DNA of 64,000 nucleotides from Pseudonocardia phyllosphaerae (lineage in GTDB: Bacteria > Actinomycetota > Actinomycetes > Mycobacteriales > Pseudonocardiaceae), in assembly GCF_046546475.1 (NCBI RefSeq), contig NZ_JBKGXS010000006.1, positions 1-64,000 of the forward strand, in the 5' to 3' direction. The translations under genes were made by a program, and so were the position numbers. Below are positions 50,082 through 58,456 of the stretch, piece after piece (positions within the stretch are counted from its first letter, which is position 1; every line of letters begins with the position of its first letter). Under the pieces are notes generated by a model. The model did not search any database, was not told where the DNA came from, and saw nothing but the letters and a program-made list of their open reading frames with translations.

Positions 50082-51365
50082 TCACTCGTGCTCCGGCAGC
50101 AGCGGTACCTGCAGGCCCTGGTCCCGGCCGAGCTGCGTCGCCCGCGACACCGAGGCAGCACCGAACCGCTGCCGGACGGCGTCGAGGGCGGTGTCCAGAG
50201 CCGGCCCGGACTGTGCGTCGAGAGGCAGCTCGAGCTGCAGGGCGTCGTCGCGGTCGAGGTTGGTCAGCGACAGCCCGAGCAGCGTCAGTCCGCGCAGCCG
50301 GATCTCCGGGAGCGCCGCGGCGAACAGGACCCGGGCCGCGGCGAGGAGTGTCGGCGTGTGCGACGTCGCGACCGGCATCGTGTGCGACCGGGTCGCGCGG
50401 GTGTAGTCGGCGAACCGCAGGCGGAGCACGAGCGTCCGGCAGACCCGGCCCCCGACGGCACCCGATCGACCCGGAGGCGCCCAGCCGTCGCCGGGCTCGG
50501 GACGGTCCGCTGCGTCCACGTCGCTCCCGCGAGGCGCCCGCAGTCGTCGCGCGAGCCGGTCGACGGTCCCGGCGAGGATCGCGTCGAGCTCCTCCTCCGA
50601 CCGCGGTCGTCGGCCGAGTGCGCGCTGGGAGCCGATGGACCGTCGTCGGCGGCCGGTGTCGACGGGGCGGGGGTCGCGGCCGTGCGCGAGCGCGTGCAGG
50701 TGCCGCCCCGCGGCCGGGCCCAGATAGGACACCAGCGCGGGTTCACCGAGCGCGGCGACGTCGGCGACCGTCCGCACCCCGACCTTGTGCAGCGTCGCCG
50801 CGGTCACCGCGCCCACGCCCCACAGCCGCTCCACCGGCAGCGGGTGCAGGAACTCCAGCTCGCCGTCCGGCTCGACGACCAGCAGCCCGTCCGGCTTCGC
50901 CGCCCCGCTCGCCACCTTGGCGAGGAACTTCGTCCGCGCCACCCCGACCGTGATCGCCAGGCCCGCCTCCCGGGCCACCCGTGCCCGCAGCCGCGCCGCG
51001 ATCTCCCGGGGCGTGCCCGCGATCCGTGCCAGGCCGCCGACCTCGAGGAACGCCTCGTCGATCGAGAGCCCCTCCACCTCGGGCGTGGTGTCGCGGAAGA
51101 TCGTGAACACCGCCCGGCTCGCCTCGGAGTATGCGGCCATCCGCGGTGGCACGACGACCGCGGCCGGGCACAACGCGCGCGCCTGCCGGCCGTTCATCGC
51201 CGTCCGGACGCCGAACGCCTTGGCCTCGTAGCTCGCCGCGAGCACCACACCACCGCCGACGATCACCGGGCGGCCGCGCAGCAGGGCGTCGTCGCGCTGC
51301 TCGACCGACGCGTAGAACGAGTCGAGGTCGGCATGCAGGATCGTCGCCAGCCCACGCACGAACAC
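50082..51365 (-). CDS. dinB: DNA polymerase IV (Y-family, DinB)
   Basis: A 427-residue Y-family polymerase. The catalytic carboxylates are in ILHADLDSFYASVEQ (Asp13) and LSIDEAFLEV (Asp103, Glu104). The thumb has LWGVGAVTAATLHKVGVRTVADVAAL. The little finger contains a low-complexity insertion (RGSDVDAADRPEPGDG). Near the C-terminus QLELPL is a clamp-binding motif. It copies damaged DNA at low fidelity. Start GTG 51365 or GTG 51359; an SOS-box-like palindrome overlaps both, suggesting LexA control. Confidence 0.93.
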   Translation of the reverse strand: MFVRGLATILHADLDSFYASVEQRDDALLRGRPVIVGGGVVLAASYEAKAFGVRTAMNGRQARALCPAAVVVPPRMAAYSEASRAVFTIFRDTTPEVEGLSIDEAFLEVGGLARIAGTPREIAARLRARVAREAGLAITVGVARTKFLAKVASGAAKPDGLLVVEPDGELEFLHPLPVERLWGVGAVTAATLHKVGVRTVADVAALGEPALVSYLGPAAGRHLHALAHGRDPRPVDTGRRRRSIGSQRALGRRPRSEEELDAILAGTVDRLARRLRAPRGSDVDAADRPEPGDGWAPPGRSGAVGGRVCRTLVLRLRFADYTRATRSHTMPVATSHTPTLLAAARVLFAAALPEIRLRGLTLLGLSLTNLDRDDALQLELPLDAQSGPALDTALDAVRQRFGAASVSRATQLGRDQGLQVPLLPEHE

Positions 51366-51372
51366 ATGTTCG
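51359..51372 (-). promoter_or_regulatory. LexA (SOS) box-like palindrome at dinB start
   Basis: CGAAC-ACAT-GTTCG is a perfect dyad matching the core of the actinobacterial SOS box (CGAAC-N4-GTTCG). It overlaps the proposed dinB start codon, where a bound repressor would block a leaderless transcript. Confidence 0.65.
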
Positions 51373-51443
51373 CATGAATCGTGCCCTCCGGCGAGCGGCG
51401 TGTCCCGGCCGGTACCCACCGGTACCGGGCAGGATGGGAACCG

Positions 51444-52271
51444 ATGACGACCGTTCTCGCCCTGCTCGCCGCGCTCGTGGCGATGGTGGGCAACACCGTC
51501 GCCGCGCTCTGGGAGGCTCGGGGCAGCCGGCTGGCGAAGTACGGCCGTCCGGTCTGGCTGCAGCCGTGGTTCCTCGCCGGGCTGCTCGCCGACATCGTCG
51601 CCTGGGGGCTCACGGTCGTCGCCCTGCGGTTCCTGCCGGTCTTCGCGGTCCAGTCGATCCTGGCCGGCGCGATCGCGCTGACGACGCTGGCGGACAACGA
51701 GTGGAGCCCCTGGAACCTCAACCACCGGCAGCGGTTCGGGGTGATCGCGGTGCTCGGCGGGCTGATCCTGGTGGCGTCGAGCGCGGAGCCCGAACGGCCC
51801 TCGGCGCTGCCGCCGGTCGCCACGCCGGCGCTGCTGGTGTCGTTCGCGGTGTTGCTCGTCGCGGCGCCGTTCGTCTGGCGGACGAATCGGACGGTGCCGC
51901 TGGCGGTGCTCGCCGGGCTCGGGTTCGGCGGCACCTCGCTGGCCGTCCGGGCGATCCACCCGGGCGCGGACGGGTCGTTCCATATCCTCGACCTGGCGCT
52001 GGACCCACTCGCCTACGCCGTCGTCGCGATGGGGGTGCTGGGTGCGCTCGGGTTCGCGAAGTCGCTGCAGAACGGCGCCACCGGCGTCGCGACGGCCGTG
52101 CTGTCGGTGACCGAGGTCGTGGTGCCCGGCGCGGTCGGCATCGCCCTGCTCGGCGACGGCATCCGGCCCGGCTGGGACATCGGCGCGCTGATCGGCGTCG
52201 TCGCGGCCCTGGCCGGGGTGGTCGCGCTGACCCGCTCGGACCCCGACGCCGAACGCCACCGGGTGCACTGA
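51444..52271 (+). CDS. DMT-like/EamA-type integral membrane protein
   Basis: A 275-residue protein with about nine hydrophobic helices, no signal peptide. It resembles the Nipa/DMT-like transporters of actinobacteria: WEARGSRLAKYGRPVWLQPWFLAGLLADIVAWGLTVVAL, LPVFAVQSILAGAIALTTL, and a second similar half ending GIRPGWDIGALIGVVAALAGVVAL. The substrate is unknown. Divergent from dinB across 78 bp. ATG 51444 has only a weak ribosome-binding site. A tandem repeat begins at its stop codon. Confidence 0.75.
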   Translation: MTTVLALLAALVAMVGNTVAALWEARGSRLAKYGRPVWLQPWFLAGLLADIVAWGLTVVALRFLPVFAVQSILAGAIALTTLADNEWSPWNLNHRQRFGVIAVLGGLILVASSAEPERPSALPPVATPALLVSFAVLLVAAPFVWRTNRTVPLAVLAGLGFGGTSLAVRAIHPGADGSFHILDLALDPLAYAVVAMGVLGALGFAKSLQNGATGVATAVLSVTEVVVPGAVGIALLGDGIRPGWDIGALIGVVAALAGVVALTRSDPDAERHRVH

Positions 52272-52302
52272 CCCTCCCGGCTGCCCTGACCCTCCGGCTG
52301 CC
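52268..52302 (+). repeat. imperfect tandem repeat across a stop codon
   Basis: CTGACCCTCCCGGCTGCC (52268-52285) is followed by CTGACCCTCCGGCTGCC (52286-52302) and a partial third CTGACC. The first copy includes the stop codon of the membrane protein gene. Confidence 0.75.
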
Positions 52303-52455
52303 CTGACCAGCCGGTCGGGGCGCTCGTTGCAACCTCGGCGCAACCCGTGTCGCGGATCACGCCGGTGGTGTTGACTGCTCCACGTTGCCCCGACGACCGC
52401 GGCAGGGCCGGCGAGCGCCCGCGTGGTCGTGGCGAACCGCTCGCAGGAGGTGCTC

Positions 52456-54285
52456 GTGACCACCACGCAGGAGAAGTCCGCGGCCCGCACGACCGCGGAG
52501 GGCTGGCTCAACGCCTTCGCCGACGCCCTGTCCGCCCGCGACGTCGACCGGGCCGTCTCGCTGTTCGCCGACGAGTGCTACTGGCGCGACCTGGTGTCGT
52601 TCACCTGGAACCTCAAGACCGTCGAGCACCACGACGGGGTCCGGGACCTGCTGGAGAACACCCTCGACGTCACCGACCCCGGCCACTGGGAGCTCTCCGC
52701 CGAGCCCACGCAGGCCGACGGCGTCACCGAGGCCTGGTTCACCTTCGAGACCGCGGTGGGCCGGGGGACCGGGCACCTGCGCCTCGTCGACGACGCCGGC
52801 ACCCCCAAGGCGTGGACCCTGCTCACCACCCTCGACGAGCTCAAGGGCTACGAGGAGCCGATGCGGGAGAACCGTCCGATGGGCGCCGAGCACGGCGCCA
52901 ACCCGGACCGGACGACGTGGCTGGAGTCCCGTGAGCAGGAGCTGGCCGAGCTGGGCCGCACCCGCGACCCCGAGGTCGTCGTCATCGGCGGTGGTCAGGG
53001 CGGGATCGCGCTGGGCGCGCGGCTGCGCCAGCTCGGCGTCCCGACGATCATCGTCGAGCGCAACGAGCGCCCGGGGGACTCCTGGCGCAAGCGCTACAAG
53101 AGCCTCGCCCTGCACGACCCGGTCTGGTACGACCACCTGCCGTACCTGAAGTTCCCGGACAACTGGCCGGTGTTCGCGCCGAAGGACAAGATCGGCGACT
53201 GGCTGGAGTTCTACACGCGGATCATGGAGCTGAACTACTGGGGCTCCACCACCGCGAAGTCCGCGGAGTTCGACGAGTCCTCCGGCCGCTGGGACGTCGT
53301 CGTGGAACGTGCGAGCGCCGACGGCACCGAGGAGATCACCCTCCGGCCGCGCCAGCTCGTCGTCGCGCTCGGGGTGTCGGGCAAGCCGAACATCCCCGAG
53401 TTCCCCGGCCGGGAGCAGTTCCAGGGCGAGGTGCAGCACTCCTCCCAGCACCCCGGTCCGGACGCCTACGCCGGCAAGAAGGTCGTCGTCATCGGGTCCA
53501 ACAACTCGGCCTTCGACATCTGCGGCTCGCTCTGGGAGGTGGGCGCGGACGTCACGATGGTCCAGCGCTCCTCGACCCACATCATCAAGTCGAGCACGCT
53601 GATGGAGTACGGCCTCGGCGACCTGTACTCCGAGCGCGCGGTGCGCAGCGGCATCGACACCTACACCGCGGACATGATCTTCGCGTCGCTGCCGTACCGG
53701 ATCATGGCGCAGTTCCAGAAGCCGGCCTACGACAAGGCCCGCGAGGTCGACGCCGACTACTACGCCAAGCTGGAGAAGGCCGGTTTCGAGCTGGACTTCG
53801 GCGACGACGACTCGGGCCTGTTCATGAAGTACCTGCGCCGCGGCTCGGGCTACTACATCGACGTCGGCGCGGCCGAGCTCGTCGCCGACGGCGAGGTGAA
53901 GCTGGTCAAGGGCCAGGTCGCGTCGTTCACCGAGAAGGGCGTGCAGCTCGACGACGGCACCGAGCTCGAGGCCGACCTGGTCGTCTTCGCGACCGGGTAC
54001 CGGTCGATGAACGGGCTCGCCGCCGACATCGTCGGGCAGGACGTCGCGGACAAGGTCGGCAAGGTGTGGGGACTGGGCTCGGACACCACCAAGGACCCCG
54101 GTCCCTGGGAGGGCGAGGAGCGCAACATGTGGAAGCCGACCCAGCAGCAGAACCTGTGGTTCCAGGGCGGCAATCTGCACCAGAGCCGCTTCTACTCGCT
54201 GTACCTGGCGCTGCAGCTCAAGGCGCGCCAGGAGGGGCTCGACACCCCGGTCTACGCGCTGCAGGAGAGCCACCACCTGTCCTGA
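52456..54285 (+). CDS. NTF2/SnoaL-like domain fused to a flavin-containing monooxygenase
   Basis: A 609-residue protein. Residues about 15-135 form an NTF2/SnoaL-like domain (WLNAFADALSARDVDRAVSLFADECYWRDLV). The rest is an FMO/YUCCA-like oxygenase: FAD-binding VVVIGGGQGGIALGARL, FMO-type signature FQGEVQHSSQH, NADPH-binding VVVIGSNNSAFDIC, and LVVFATGYRSMNG. It would oxygenate a soft nucleophile or carry out Baeyer-Villiger chemistry with NADPH and O2. GTG 52456 follows a strong AGGAGG. Such fusions are known; the front domain may assist substrate binding. Confidence 0.9.
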   Translation: MTTTQEKSAARTTAEGWLNAFADALSARDVDRAVSLFADECYWRDLVSFTWNLKTVEHHDGVRDLLENTLDVTDPGHWELSAEPTQADGVTEAWFTFETAVGRGTGHLRLVDDAGTPKAWTLLTTLDELKGYEEPMRENRPMGAEHGANPDRTTWLESREQELAELGRTRDPEVVVIGGGQGGIALGARLRQLGVPTIIVERNERPGDSWRKRYKSLALHDPVWYDHLPYLKFPDNWPVFAPKDKIGDWLEFYTRIMELNYWGSTTAKSAEFDESSGRWDVVVERASADGTEEITLRPRQLVVALGVSGKPNIPEFPGREQFQGEVQHSSQHPGPDAYAGKKVVVIGSNNSAFDICGSLWEVGADVTMVQRSSTHIIKSSTLMEYGLGDLYSERAVRSGIDTYTADMIFASLPYRIMAQFQKPAYDKAREVDADYYAKLEKAGFELDFGDDDSGLFMKYLRRGSGYYIDVGAAELVADGEVKLVKGQVASFTEKGVQLDDGTELEADLVVFATGYRSMNGLAADIVGQDVADKVGKVWGLGSDTTKDPGPWEGEERNMWKPTQQQNLWFQGGNLHQSRFYSLYLALQLKARQEGLDTPVYALQESHHLS

Positions 54286-54293
54286 GCGGTCCC

Positions 54294-54327
54294 GCGGCCC
54301 CCCCCCCCGCGCAGGGGTGCGGGCCGC
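54294..54327 (+). terminator. terminator-like hairpin with a C11 run
   Basis: GCGGCCC (54294-54300) pairs with GGGCCGC (54321-54327), just after the monooxygenase stop. The loop holds an 11-base C homopolymer (54298-54308), which is prone to sequencing or replication slippage. Confidence 0.55.
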
Positions 54328-54341
54328 GGCCGTGGGGGTGT

Positions 54342-54836
54342 TCAGGGAGTACGCGGCGGAACGCCGGTCGCCGCAGCCGCCACGCTCGCCCGCCAGATCG
54401 CCATCGCGACCCACAGCACGAACACCTGCACCGGCGTGACCAGCGCGTCCGGCAGCTGCGCGGCGTAGGACGGGCGCAGCGTCCCGGTCCGCCACACCCG
54501 TCCGGCCTCGTTGGCGGCGTCCGCGGCACCCAGCAGGCCGAACCGGCGGCCGATCCCGGTGCCGGTCAGCCGGTACCGCAGGTCGCCGGTCTCGACGTTC
54601 CAGAACCGCTGCCCGGGCGGGCCGTCGACGCTGCGCAGGCAGCGGGCGCGCACGTCGCCCTCCAGCCGGAACCGGGCGATGCCCTCGGAGCGCAGCGCGT
54701 ACGGACTGCCCTCGATGAGCAGGTCGCGGTGCGCCTGCCGGTGCCGGGCGGTCCAGCCGGTGACCGCCCGGCCGTCGCGGCGCACCTCGTAGCGCACGCT
54801 CACCAGTCCCGCACGCGACGTCGTGGCCACCAGCAC
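54342..54836 (-). CDS. hypothetical protein with a C-terminal membrane segment
   Basis: A 164-residue protein starting at GTG 54836. It has a beta-rich first part (SVRYEVRRDGRAVTGWTARHRQAHRDLLIEGSPYALRSEGIARFRLEGD) and ends with one helix (ALVTPVQVFVLWVAMAIW). The beta-rich pattern with residue-conserved turns faintly resembles tubby/LURP-like scramblase folds, but I do not make that call. No family identified. Divergent from the esterase gene at 54978. Confidence 0.65.
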   Translation of the reverse strand: MLVATTSRAGLVSVRYEVRRDGRAVTGWTARHRQAHRDLLIEGSPYALRSEGIARFRLEGDVRARCLRSVDGPPGQRFWNVETGDLRYRLTGTGIGRRFGLLGAADAANEAGRVWRTGTLRPSYAAQLPDALVTPVQVFVLWVAMAIWRASVAAAATGVPPRTP

Positions 54837-54879
54837 GGCGTCGAGAATGCCACTGGTTCGTCACGGGCGGCGTGCGGAG

Positions 54880-54901
54880 ATCCTGCGCCGCGGCGCAGGA
54901 T
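54880..54901. promoter_or_regulatory. 22-bp perfect palindrome between divergent genes
   Basis: The bases 54880-54901 are fully self-complementary, with arms ATCCTGCGCCG and CGGCGCAGGAT. A second small stem CGTCCG-GAAA-CGGACG follows at 54912-54927. The first could be an operator or a hairpin; both lie in the 141-bp gap before the esterase gene. Confidence 0.6.
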
Positions 54902-54977
54902 GGGGAGTGATCGTCCGGAAACGGACGGTCCGAGCGCCGTGTTCCGAGCACCGTGTCACGCCGAAGGAGCCGTACCC

Positions 54978-55907
54978 GTGCCGCTGGACCCCCAGGTCGA
55001 GAGCCTGCTCGCCGCGCTGGCCGAGCAGGGCGCACCCGCCCCCGAGACCCTGACCGTCGAGCAGAACCGCGAGGTCGCCCGCACCGTCGCCCGCCTGGCC
55101 GGCGCGCCCGAGCCGGTCGCGGCGGTGCACGACGCCGCCGCACCCGGACCCGGCGGCGACATCCCGCTGCGGGTCTACGTGCCGGAGGGGAGCGGCCCGT
55201 CCGGCGTGCTCGTGTACTACCACGGCGGTGGCTGGACGATCGGCGATCTCGACACCCACGACGCCGTGTGCCGGGTGCTGGCGAACCGGGCCGGCGTGGT
55301 CGTCGTGGCGGTCGACTACCGGCTCGCGCCGGAGCACCGGTTCCCCGCGGCGGTCGACGACGCCGTCGCCGCGCTGGCGTGGGTGCACGCGCACGCCGCC
55401 GAGTACGGCGGGGACCCGGGCCGGCTCGCCGTCGGCGGGGACTCCGCGGGCGGGAACCTCGCCGCGGTCGTCGCCCAGCACGCCCGCGACCACGGCGGCC
55501 CCGCGCTGCGCTTCCAGCTGCTGGTCTACCCGGCTGTCGACGCGGCCGACGCCTCGCCGTCGATGACCGAGCACGGGGCGGGCCCGCTGCTGTCCCGCGC
55601 CTGGATCGAGTGGTTCATGGGGCACTACCTGTCCTCGCCCGACGACGTCCGCGACCCCCGGATGTCCCCGGCACTCACCGCGGACCTGTCCGGGCTGCCG
55701 CCGACGCTGGTGATCACCGCCGAGAACGACCCGCTGCGCGACCAGGGCGCGGCCTACGCCGAGCGCCTCGCCGCGGCCGGTGTGAAGGCCGAGCACCGGC
55801 CGTCGCCGGGAATGATCCACGGGTTCCTGCAGCTCGGCGGTGTCGTCGACGAAGCCCGCGCCGCGCTCGACGAGGCCGGTGCGGCGCTGCGGGCGGCCCT
55901 CGCCTGA
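54978..55907 (+). CDS. hormone-sensitive lipase-type esterase (alpha/beta hydrolase)
   Basis: A 309-residue HSL-family (type IV) esterase. The oxyanion-hole motif HGGG starts at His82 (YYHGGGWTIGDLDTHD), the nucleophile is Ser156 in GGDSAGGN, the acid is in ITAENDPLRDQG and the His in GMIHGFLQL. All triad residues are present. It hydrolyses short-chain esters. GTG 54978 follows AAGGAG. With the nearby monooxygenase it could cleave an ester product of Baeyer-Villiger oxidation, although a gene on the other strand separates them. Confidence 0.92.
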   Translation: MPLDPQVESLLAALAEQGAPAPETLTVEQNREVARTVARLAGAPEPVAAVHDAAAPGPGGDIPLRVYVPEGSGPSGVLVYYHGGGWTIGDLDTHDAVCRVLANRAGVVVVAVDYRLAPEHRFPAAVDDAVAALAWVHAHAAEYGGDPGRLAVGGDSAGGNLAAVVAQHARDHGGPALRFQLLVYPAVDAADASPSMTEHGAGPLLSRAWIEWFMGHYLSSPDDVRDPRMSPALTADLSGLPPTLVITAENDPLRDQGAAYAERLAAAGVKAEHRPSPGMIHGFLQLGGVVDEARAALDEAGAALRAALA

Positions 55908-56008
55908 CCCCGCGGGGAGGGTGCGTGGAATGCCCCGGGCCGGCCGGTGGTTGTCAGTGCTCAGTACCGCAGCCCGGTATCGCCGTACCCGCCCCCGAGG
56001 AGCGCTCC

Positions 56009-57220
56009 GTGCCCCGCCTGCCCCGCCCGGTCGCGTTCGTGGCCGTCGCCGCGACGTTCGTCTGGTTCCTGGCCGCGTCGTCGGCGCCGTCCCCGCTCTA
56101 CGTGGTCTACCAGCAGGAGTTCGCGTTCTCGGCGTTCACCCTGACCGCGATCTTCGCGGTGTACGTGCTCGCGCTGATCGCCGCGCTGCTGACCGTCGGC
56201 AAGCTGTCCGACCACCTCGGACGACGCCCGGTGCTGCTCGGCGCGATCGCGCTGGAGATCGTCTCGCTGCTGCTGTTCCTCGGGGCCGACGGCGTCGGGT
56301 GGCTGCTCGCGGCCCGGGTCGTGCAGGGCGTCGCGACCGGGACGGCGACCGCGGCGCTGCCCGCGACCGTCGTCGACCTGGCGGAGCGGCCGCAGCGGGC
56401 CGGGCTGGTGAACGGCATCGCGCCGCTGGCCGGGCTCGGCGCCGGCGCGCTCGCCTGCGGGGTCCTCGTCGAGTACGCACCCGAGCCGACCCGGCTGGTG
56501 TGGCTGCTGCTCGTCGCCGGGCTCGTCGTCGCCGCGCTCGCGCTGACGGCGTTGCCCGACACCATCGAACGCACGCCCGGGGTGTGGGCGTCGCTGCGGC
56601 CGCGCGCGGTCGTCCCGGCCCGGCTGCGCGGCGGGTTCGCCGCGATCGTGCCGATCCTGGCCGCGAGCTGGGCACTCGGCGGGCTCTACCTCTCGCTCGG
56701 ACCGTCGGTCGTCGCCGGGCTGTTCGGGGTGCGCTCGCACCTCGTCGGCGGGCTGGTCGTGACCGCGCTGTGCGGCACCGGCGCGCTCGCCGCGTTCGCG
56801 CTGCGCGGCCGGACGCCCGCGCGGGTCGTCGCCCCGGCCGGCGCGCTGCTCGCGGCCGGGACGCTGGTGACGCTCGCCGGCACGGTCGCCGGGCTGCTGC
56901 TCGTCGCGACGGCCGGCACGCTCGTCGCCGGGCTCGGCTTCGGCGCGGCGGCCTACGCGAGCTTCGGGACGCTGTCCGCGCTGGCCGCCCCGCACGAGCG
57001 CGGCGAGCTGTTCGCCGCCACCTACACGCTGGCCTACCTGGCGTTCTCCGTCCCGGCCATGATCGCCGGAGTGGCCGCGACCGCGGTCGGGCTGCGGCCG
57101 ACGGCGCTCGCCTACGGCGGTGTCGTCGCGGTGCTGGGAATCGTCGCGGTGGTGCGCGGCCGCCGGGTCGCCGAGCCGGTCGGGGCCCGCCCGGTGGCCA
57201 CGACGAGCTGCCCGAACTGA
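56009..57220 (+). CDS. MFS transporter
   Basis: A 403-residue protein with about 12 membrane helices. It has the GKLSDHLGRRPVLLGAI loop typical of MFS and a later equivalent (ALRGRTPARVV). It lies 100 bp after the esterase gene on the same strand. It probably exports small lipophilic compounds. GTG 56009 has GAGGAG about 8 nt upstream. The substrate cannot be read from the sequence. Confidence 0.85.
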   Translation: MPRLPRPVAFVAVAATFVWFLAASSAPSPLYVVYQQEFAFSAFTLTAIFAVYVLALIAALLTVGKLSDHLGRRPVLLGAIALEIVSLLLFLGADGVGWLLAARVVQGVATGTATAALPATVVDLAERPQRAGLVNGIAPLAGLGAGALACGVLVEYAPEPTRLVWLLLVAGLVVAALALTALPDTIERTPGVWASLRPRAVVPARLRGGFAAIVPILAASWALGGLYLSLGPSVVAGLFGVRSHLVGGLVVTALCGTGALAAFALRGRTPARVVAPAGALLAAGTLVTLAGTVAGLLLVATAGTLVAGLGFGAAAYASFGTLSALAAPHERGELFAATYTLAYLAFSVPAMIAGVAATAVGLRPTALAYGGVVAVLGIVAVVRGRRVAEPVGARPVATTSCPN

Positions 57221-57431
57221 GCGGTGGGCGTCCCGCCCCGACGCCGCGAACGCCGCCCGTCGATCATCGCGGGGAACCGACCATTCGCCGCGGAACCCCA
57301 CGACGAGCGCAACCGGTGGTTGCCGGGCCCCGTCACGTCATGATTACGGTGTGTCCTGTCCGGACCGGCTCCCCGCCTCCCCAATGTGTCCGGGCGGCAC
57401 AGTTCCCCCGAGACTGCACGGAGAAACGAAA
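57221..57431 (+). promoter_or_regulatory. leader region of the Rpf-like gene
   Basis: A 211-bp gap with a hairpin GCAACC-GGT-GGTTGC (57309-57323) and TACGGT at about 57345-57350, which could start a leader of about 75 nt. The position is where actinobacterial rpf genes often have a ydaO (c-di-AMP) riboswitch, but the conserved blocks of that motif were not found. Confidence 0.4.
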
Positions 57432-57821
57432 ATGGCAGGACGGCACCGCAAGCCCACCCAGACCGGTCGTCGCGTCGCTCGCGTGGGCGCGCTGACCGCC
57501 ATGGCCGCTGCGCCGCTCGGCATCAGCACCACCGCGTTCGCCGCGGAGTCGGGCTCCGCGCCGACGGTCGAGAGCGCCAAGACCTGGGAGAAGCTCGCGC
57601 ACTGCGAGAGCACCGGGAACTGGCAGGCGGACACCGGCAACGGCTTCAAGGGTGGCCTGCAGTTCACCCCGCAGACCTGGAAGGAGTTCGGCGGCAAGAA
57701 GTACGCGCCGAGCCCCGAGCAGGCCTCGAAGTCCGAGCAGATCGAGGTCGCCAAGAAGGTCCAGGACCAGCAGGGCTGGAAGGCCTGGCCGGCCTGCACC
57801 AAGAAGCTCGGCTGGCGCTGA
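57432..57821 (+). CDS. resuscitation-promoting factor-like transglycosylase
   Basis: A 129-residue secreted protein. The signal peptide ends near residue 37 (LGISTTAFA-AES). The Rpf/lysozyme-like domain WEKLAHCESTGNWQADTGNGFKGGLQF has catalytic Glu59, followed by TPQTWKEFGG and the C-terminal WKAWPACTKKLGW. This is the minimal Rpf form, with no LysM or G5 domain. It cleaves peptidoglycan and is expected outside the cell, possibly aiding regrowth. ATG 57432 has GGAGA upstream. Confidence 0.93.
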   Translation: MAGRHRKPTQTGRRVARVGALTAMAAAPLGISTTAFAAESGSAPTVESAKTWEKLAHCESTGNWQADTGNGFKGGLQFTPQTWKEFGGKKYAPSPEQASKSEQIEVAKKVQDQQGWKAWPACTKKLGWR

Positions 57822-57846
57822 GCCGCACCACCCGCGCCCGGTGGGT

Positions 57847-57938
57847 CCCCGACGACGATGTCGGGGCGCCCGCCCGGAGGACGCGGGTGAGGGCGCCGCG
57901 TGCGCGGCCCGCGGCGCCCGTAGGACCCTTCCGGGTCC
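57847..57938. terminator. cluster of three hairpins between convergent genes
   Basis: Stems at 57847-57866 (CCCCGAC/GTCGGGG), 57891-57919 (10-bp GGGCGCCGCG/CGCGGCGCCC) and 57923-57938 (GGACCC/GGGTCC) lie between the Rpf-like and SnoaL genes, which converge. They probably act as a two-way terminator. Confidence 0.7.
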
Positions 57939-57940
57939 CG

Positions 57941-58456
57941 TCAGACCATCGGGCGCCCGCTCGCGGTCTTCTTCGGGATCTCCTGCTGGACGTCCCAGTG
58001 CTCGACGATCTTGCCGTTCGCGACACGGAAGATGTCCGCGACCGCTGTCGAGTCCGCCTTCTGGGTCCACTCGGCGTGCACGACGACCAGGTCGCCCTCG
58101 CTGATCACACGCCCGATCCGGATCTTCAGGTCCGGTGAGGCGATCGTCTCGCCCAGACCGTCCAGGAACGCCTTCTTCCCGTCGGTGACCTGCGGGTTGT
58201 GCTGGATGTAGTCGTCGGCGACGTACTTGTCGACCGCGTTCTTGAAGTCCTTCTTCACGAAGCCCTGCTCGTAGAACTCGGTGACGACCTTCTTGGCGTC
58301 CGACGACGGGGCGGCCGCCGGCGCCGCGGCCGCCGCCGACCGGGCGGCGTCCTGCGGGGCGCCGGCGGCGTCGCTGCCGCAGCCCGCCGTCGCCAGCAGA
58401 GCTGCGGTGGCGGCGGCGAGGGGCAGCGCGATGAGCGTGCTCTTCCTGAGGGACAT
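57941..58456 (-). CDS. SnoaL-like lipoprotein
   Basis: A 171-residue lipoprotein: signal peptide with lipobox LATAGC (Cys26), an Ala-rich linker, then a SnoaL/NTF2-like domain (VVTEFYEQGFVKKDFKNAVDKYVADDYIQHNPQVTDGKKAFLDGL; IVEHWDVQQEIP). Members of this polyketide-cyclase-like fold often bind small hydrophobic ligands. ATG 58456 has AAGGAG at the right distance. It is expected on the outer face of the membrane. Confidence 0.88.
   Translation of the reverse strand: MSLRKSTLIALPLAAATAALLATAGCGSDAAGAPQDAARSAAAAAPAAAPSSDAKKVVTEFYEQGFVKKDFKNAVDKYVADDYIQHNPQVTDGKKAFLDGLGETIASPDLKIRIGRVISEGDLVVVHAEWTQKADSTAVADIFRVANGKIVEHWDVQQEIPKKTASGRPMV

Noticed and set aside
54298..54308. C11 homopolymer as a phase-variation tract
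   Set aside because: It lies downstream of the monooxygenase stop and outside any supported gene or promoter, so slippage would not switch expression of a protein.
57221..57431. ydaO (c-di-AMP) riboswitch before the Rpf-like gene
   Set aside because: The location is typical and a GCGGGGAACCG-like block occurs, but the conserved downstream segments (for example CCGTCAGCTAACC-like) are absent and no consistent fold was found.
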